From: Maea johnstoni
Lineage: Eukaryota > Annelida > Polychaeta > Spionida > Magelonidae
Length of the DNA stretch: 64,000 nucleotides
Reading direction: 5' to 3'
Assembly (NCBI GenBank): GCA_963942565.1
Contig: CAWWDR010001070.1
Coordinates: forward strand, 1 to 64,000
The translations under genes were made by a program, and so were the position numbers. The notes below the pieces were generated by a model. The model searched no databases. It was not told where the DNA came from and saw only the letters and a program-made list of their open reading frames with translations. The number at the start of each line of letters is the position of its first letter. Within the stretch, counting starts at the first letter, position 1. This document shows positions 59,461 through 64,000 of this stretch, piece by piece.

Positions 59461-59766
59461 CATGGTCTTAGCCAGTCTGGATGTCTTTTTGACACCCAAA
59501 ACCCTTAAAAAGCACCCCTCTGGACACCCAGTTTTTTTGGTGAGGAATTTCTCAAAATGTCAATCTCAAGCATATAATGGATTTTTTTCATCTCCATATG
59601 ATTCCCATGACATTGTATAAGGATATCATACCTTATTTGGATGAATCCATACATGTTTATGGTTGAAATTTGAGTGTATTGTGGTATGCCTCAAAATCTG
59701 GACGCCCAAAGGTTTTTCAAATGCCAATTTTAGGCACCCAGTTTCTAAATCCTGGCTAAGACCCTG
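59461..59766 (-). mobile_element. hAT-type MITE (GTCTTAGCCAG family), complete
   Basis: 306 bp from CATGGTCTTAGCCAG to CTGGCTAAGACCCTG, flanked by TTTAAGCC (59453-59460) and TTTAGGCC (59767-59774), 7 of 8 identical. It lies in right-arm sequence with no counterpart in the left arm. Confidence 0.88.
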
Positions 59767-60699
59767 TTTAGGCCTACTACTTGCTCACTTCTATAAGCCC
59801 AAGCTGAGGAGTGCTGAAGTGGACAGGTTCGGGGGTCCTATTGGAAAGGTGACATTATTTAACACTAGAGTGCGTATTCAACACCAGGCATGCTAGTGCG
59901 CAGCGTGAGTGTTACGGCAGGTTGTTCAGCGTCCGTAGTGTAAATTAGTGCTGCACTAGGGTCATTTAGAAACGGGCTGAAGAGAATAGAGTATTCTTAT
60001 TGGCTGTGCACGCAGAGTTTATCAACTTATCCACTGCTTTTGGGGAAACACTTTTGAGAAAAGATGGGGTATGATGATTGAATACTTTGAGGAGTAAGTG
60101 ATTAAGTCACAATTCTCATTTCAATTTTAATACTCTTTATTCATCTTGATATTTGTCATACAATAATACAATACTTCACTTCTTTTGTTATATGCAAGTA
60201 TTGTTGCACATGTACAATCCCTTGTTGCAAAATTTTTGTCATTGATACTGTAGAATATATGGCATAGCCGTGAAGCTCAGAGGAAAATAAACAAAAAGTT
60301 CTCCTAGATGGAGACTTTTTAAGATAAAAATTTATTCACCGCGGTGATCCATAACATAGGCAAAGCAGCGAGATCTGGCGGCTTCCAATCCATGCGGATA
60401 TTCATCTAACTTTAGACGAAGGTTCGAGTAGCTCTCTGGTCAAATTTGCTCGAATTACTTCTATACGAATCCAATTATGTTTCCGTAATAATAGAAATGA
60501 ATAATTTCATAACACAATTAACATTTTTCTGGGGTTAATAGGAAGTCAATACGGAGACGAAATGGCAAATGGATCATTACGCCGCCAATGGGTGCTGTAT
60601 AGTTTTGAGTATTAAGTGCTGCCATCTATTGCGTGCCAAGTAAACTATTTTGACTCAATGACGAGTGGCTTTGAAAGTGATCACTCCAGTTCATATTTT

Positions 60700-60779
60700 C
60701 TTGGATGAATAAAAGAATGGATATGTAGCGAGAGACCAATTACTATATGCCCGAATCCACTTGTGTTTGGTCATCTAAG
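60700..60779 (-). mobile_element. CTTRGATGA-family MITE, internally deleted, at an inversion breakpoint
   Basis: 80 bp keeping both ends (CTTGGATGAATAAAAGAATG ... CACTTGTGTTTGGTCATC-TAAG). Left flank is ATATTTT (60693-60699), right flank GCTATAG (60780-60786): two different target sites, as expected after recombination between two copies. Confidence 0.85.
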
Positions 60780-60786
60780 GCTATAG

Positions 60787-62114
60787 GTACATGTAGTATC
60801 ATTTTGAAGGGGAAGCTGTGTGAAAAGATCCAAATACTAACTTAAAAGAACCAAGAACTCATTGACGCGGATCCCGTGACTATATACCTACTTTCCGGTT
60901 TCTGAACTCCTTAAAATGTTGATTTTGCTCATTAGGGGCCCATTGTGAAATTCCACGGGAGATCGCGCTCATTTGTACTGTTTGCAACGGGTAAATTTTA
61001 CAGTGGGGCCTAAATGGGTCCTTCCTCCACCACTTACGACTAGTAGTCACTATTCAACCCTTGAGTTGTATGTTTATTGACTGAAAAAACATAGTTTTTA
61101 CAAAATCACACAAATACGCATATTAGGTGTAGTAGAACTACATGTACAGGCAAGATATAAATACGCAAAGATTTTGTTTTGTAAGCAAACGCACAGAACC
61201 AAGGGAGAAGTAATAAGTAACAATAAGTCATAGTGAAGGTCGTATAGACCATCAAAAAATAAATAAACTAGGCACACATTAGAGAGAAGATTACAAACAG
61301 AATTGAAAAGTCGTTTTTTTTTGTTCTTTCCTAAAGGGGAGTTTAAGAGCCACAGAGGCTAAACGAAAATGTGGAAAGAGAAATAAGAGAAATTCGTAAC
61401 AAAAAGGAAAGTGAGTAAAGCAAACAAGTAGATGCCAGAGAGGGGGGCTGAGGGCTTTCCTCTCGAAAAAAAGGGCTGTTTCTCATACATAGGCCATCAC
61501 CCCTCCTTTCCTGTGCCGGGGCACAGATGATATGTAAACTCGGAGAGATGTTCATGTTGTGCTGCTTGTGAAGACAAAAGCCTCTGTATAAAGTAGTACA
61601 GCATGAGCGCTATCAGAGTATATTTAATATTTAAGAGTGGATTTGTAATTTCTCGTTCTTTTTGTTTCTGTTTATTCTGTTTCTTGCTCACAGTGTCAAA
61701 TTTTGTATTTTGAAAATACAGCCAATAAATATACGATACGATACGAGTACTACAGTAGCAAAAGTAAGGTGGGGGAACACACAGCGATATGTATCAACAG
61801 TGTTAGGTTGTTTAACAAAAATCAACTTTCCTACAGAAGATAGGTGTTTGTTTTCCTTTTGTTCTCCTTTTCTACATAGACATACTCCTCTGCGTCAATC
61901 TCTCACAGTAGGGAGAAAACAAAGAAAAAGAAACGAAGACCTTTTCTCTATATTTTCTCTCCATATTATCCTTGAGGATACAAGGGTTCCGACTTCATTA
62001 TAAGGGGCTGTATGCGCATTCATCATACATCAATCTAGCAGAAGAAATGACGATACGTGCACTTCCAAATTCCGTTTGATATATACCATTGCATTATCTC
62101 CCTATATAAAATCC
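60787..62114 (-). other. Segment inverted in place relative to the left arm
   Basis: Matches 17911-18990 in the SAME orientation, although all surrounding right-arm sequence matches the left arm in reverse. It is bounded by the two MITE copies above. It also holds an extra 270 bp (about 61479-61748). No gene recognised in it. Confidence 0.88.
61479..61748 (+). mobile_element. Right-arm-specific retroposon-like insertion with ATACG tail
   Basis: Interrupts sequence continuous at about 18617 in the left arm. Ends in CCAATAAATATACGATACGA, a short-repeat 3' tail like those of non-LTR retrotransposons or SINEs. Source family not recognised. Confidence 0.6.
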
Positions 62115-62121
62115 AAAATAT

Positions 62122-62423
62122 CTTAGATGATCAAACACAAGTGGATTCGAAACCAGCCGGTCGACCTGAACATGCTAGCCTCAACCAGTGTCAACTAATA
62201 GCCGCTAATAGACTCCAAAATTGGTGCTCTGGGCACCCCCAGCTGGTGGTGGAGATAAGGTTTCTCTGTAATGTAATCGATGCGAGAGCCCTGATTTGTC
62301 CTTGTTCCCACGTGACCTCGTGCTGATGCCTTATCTGGTACTCCTGGCATGAGTCCAGCATGTAACTATAGGGCATATAGTAATTGGTCTCTCGCTACAT
62401 ATCCATTCCTTTCTTCATCCAAA
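62122..62423 (+). mobile_element. CTTRGATGA-family MITE at the other inversion breakpoint
   Basis: 302 bp; left flank AAAATAT (62115-62121), right flank CTATAGC (62424-62430). These are the partners of the flanks of the copy at 60700, so each copy has one half of each original duplication. Confidence 0.85.
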
Positions 62424-62483
62424 CTATAGCACTGTACTCTCTATGTTGAAGAGGTTTGTAGATATATACGAAACAACATTCGA

Positions 62484-62710
62484 TAATTATGTTCGTTGTT
62501 AGTTTAAGTTGTGGAGACCAAAAGTGTCTCACCGATATGTCACCATGTGACTACTTTGCATCTGCAGTAAGCTAGTGTAATAAGACGATATCTTTGTTTA
62601 GATCCACATGATGATTTTCTGTTTATTTTTGCAACCTTATGATTTGATTATTATTTATATACTGATGTATCGTATTCTTTATGCCCAGTCATAGTCAATA
62701 AATATACATA
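62484..62710 (+). mobile_element. Right-arm-specific retroposon-like insertion, 227 bp
   Basis: Flanked by CATTCGA at 62477-62483 and 62711-62717; the left arm has one copy (TCGAATG near 17850). The 3' end GTCAATAAATATACATA resembles the tails of the insertions at 61.7 kb and about 23.8 kb. Probably a 5'-truncated LINE or SINE. Confidence 0.75.
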
Positions 62711-62741
62711 CATTCGACCACCCAACCATTCGACTAACAGC

Positions 62742-62878
62742 ATGGCGATGAATGAAGATCAAGAGAGGGAAGTCCCAACACACATTCTGAGCCTGGGCAT
62801 GGGCGGAGCTGACGTACACTGGGTCATTACTGCTAATTACTACCTGATTACTGCAGAAGATCAGGCTGCCGCTCGAGG
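62742..62878 (+). other. Possible upstream exon of the claudin-like locus, right arm only intact
   Basis: An ATG-led open stretch of 45 codons (MAMNEDQEREVPTH..., ending AEDQAAAR) runs into a good donor, GG|GTGAGT at 62879. It lies about 500 bp upstream of claudin-like exon 1 on the same strand. The counterpart in the left arm (about 17778-17850, - strand) keeps the donor-proximal part but lacks about 80 bp containing the ATG and part of the reading frame. No protein family is recognised. It may be a 5' leader exon: joining it to a candidate acceptor near 63270 would hit a stop at once, so translation as part of the tetraspan protein is unlikely. Confidence 0.25.
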
Positions 62879-63383
62879 GTGAGTCTAGCGTTTAAATCAT
62901 CTCACATATAGGTAAAACTCCCTGATGATACACAAGAACATTTTCGACCATGAAAATATATATTTCTTCCATTTTTGTATTCATAAATACATAAATCATT
63001 TCTAAAAGAGAATATCATAACCAGCAGGACCATTTATTCATTTCCATCTTTTCTTAGTGTTAAGAAAATTACAATTCTTTCATCATTGAACGGTAATTCC
63101 AGGAAAATACTAGTACCAGAAACTATAACTAGAGCGGCGGGTCTTGGAGGTACACATGAGAATGTCTCTTATCTCTCAGTTCACATCGCCCTCTATTTTC
63201 TAAGGTGTGAACAAGGACAGGTGACATCAGAGAACGTTATTGCGCATGCCTGTTGACCTATATTTTCACAGGTAACTTCGACCCGGAAAACAACTCATCG
63301 GACAGGTATGCGTATTGTGGGACGGTTACACTACTCATCAGTTTCACCTGAAATGCCTTAAAAACATCACCAACTACACAAAA

Positions 63384-63663
63384 ATGGCGGGCGAAGGAAG
63401 ACTATCGCTGATATTCCTAGGAATAACTATCCTCTGTACTGTTTTGAGTCTCGTATCCCTGATCCTTCATGGGATAGCCTTCAACGTTCCTAACTGGCTC
63501 GAGTCAAATCCGGCCGCAGGATCAAAATTCGTCCAGATCGGCCTGAGCGTTGTTTGTTTCGACAAGTTCCAGACCGAAAAGGATAACTTTGCCAAACTTT
63601 ACGATGGTTGTTACCATATAAATTCTGCTTATGTGGAAAAGATCCGTGGCTGGCTGGTTCCAG
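63384..63663 (+). CDS. Claudin-like tetraspan gene, exon 1, right-arm copy
   Basis: Encodes the same 93 residues as exon 1 of the gene at 16959 (MAGEGRLSLIFLGITILC...), ends with the same GTGAGT donor at 63664. I count four base differences in 280 nt (codons Leu, Leu, Ala, Leu), all silent. The remaining exons would lie beyond the window end. Confidence 0.88.
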
Positions 63664-63773
63664 GTGAGTTACCTGTTAAATAAAGGTGTTAAATATGTAA
63701 CTGATAAATGATCTACGTATGAACTAAAGAGACCTACTTTTGAAGGCTAACACTAATTATTTATTTACTTATT

Positions 63774-63809
<36 letters not shown>

Positions 63810-63953
63810 GATAGATAGATATAGATATAGATATGTATATACAATATGTAATATATATATATATATAAATATGTATATACAATATAATATATATAATATA
63901 TGTATACATTGTATAGAGATATATTTATACATATAGATAGATATATATATATA

Positions 63954-64000
<47 letters not shown>

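Larger units (their letters stand above)
58021..60440. other. Right-arm-only stretch
   Basis: 2.4 kb opposite only about 180 bp of unrelated left-arm sequence (19560-19740). Holds the LINE tail, twin hairpins, a SINE-like piece and a hAT MITE. 59.78-60.35 kb shows nothing recognisable. Confidence 0.65.
39151..64000 (-). repeat. Right arm of giant imperfect inverted repeat
   Basis: Reverse-complement counterpart of 16.4-35.474 kb, longer by about 5.7 kb through insertions near 40.1, 46.1, 49.8, 53.75, 56.9, 58.0, 61.5 and 62.5 kb, while the left arm has its own near 17.4, 23.1, 23.9, 25.0 and 26.5 kb. The arm continues to the window end in a CA/TA microsatellite matching that at 16.37-16.57 kb. 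Confidence 0.95.

Overview
This is eukaryotic, animal-type DNA, with spliced genes, GT-AG introns, tRNA-derived SINEs, LINE relics, many MITEs and long (TA)n tracts. The recognisable genes are an executioner caspase, a claudin-like tetraspan protein and the first exon of a front-end fatty acid desaturase. These, with the very high insertion/deletion polymorphism, suggest a bilaterian, probably a marine invertebrate. The sequence alone does not fix the phylum.

Positions 1-16.4 kb are single copy. A caspase-3/7-like gene runs on the + strand (688-6545, 5' end incomplete). A three-exon claudin-like gene runs convergently on the - strand (16959 back to 12468). Between and inside them lie small TTAA-type, hAT-type and mariner-type non-autonomous transposons and (TA)n microsatellites. 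In two caspase introns the 3' splice site and its surroundings have been amplified into tandem arrays.

From about 16.4 kb to the end, the window is one huge imperfect inverted repeat. The left arm (about 16.4-35.474 kb) ends exactly at a 200-N gap (35475-35674). The right arm (39.151 kb to the window end) is the same locus in reverse orientation. Each arm carries claudin-like exon 1 and desaturase exon 1. Desaturase exon 1 is identical in both arms; claudin exon 1 differs at 4 of 280 bases, all silent. Non-coding stretches I compared by eye differ by roughly 1%, but the arms differ by many insertions: a 1.55-kb foldback element, a 1.86-kb hAT-like element, a 3.05-kb insertion with palindromic 21-mers, a 153-bp hairpin MITE, LINE pieces, and a segment inverted in place between two MITE copies. 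This looks like two haplotypes of a highly polymorphic genome joined head to head across a scaffold gap. A real recent palindromic duplication is the alternative.

The two arms therefore act as an allele comparison. Empty sites in one arm date and delimit insertions in the other. The most unusual structures are the two unrelated foldback elements with subterminal palindromic satellite arrays, the MITE-mediated inversion with exchanged target-site duplications, and the splice-acceptor minisatellite in the caspase gene. I saw no rRNA gene, CRISPR array or LTR/retroviral element.
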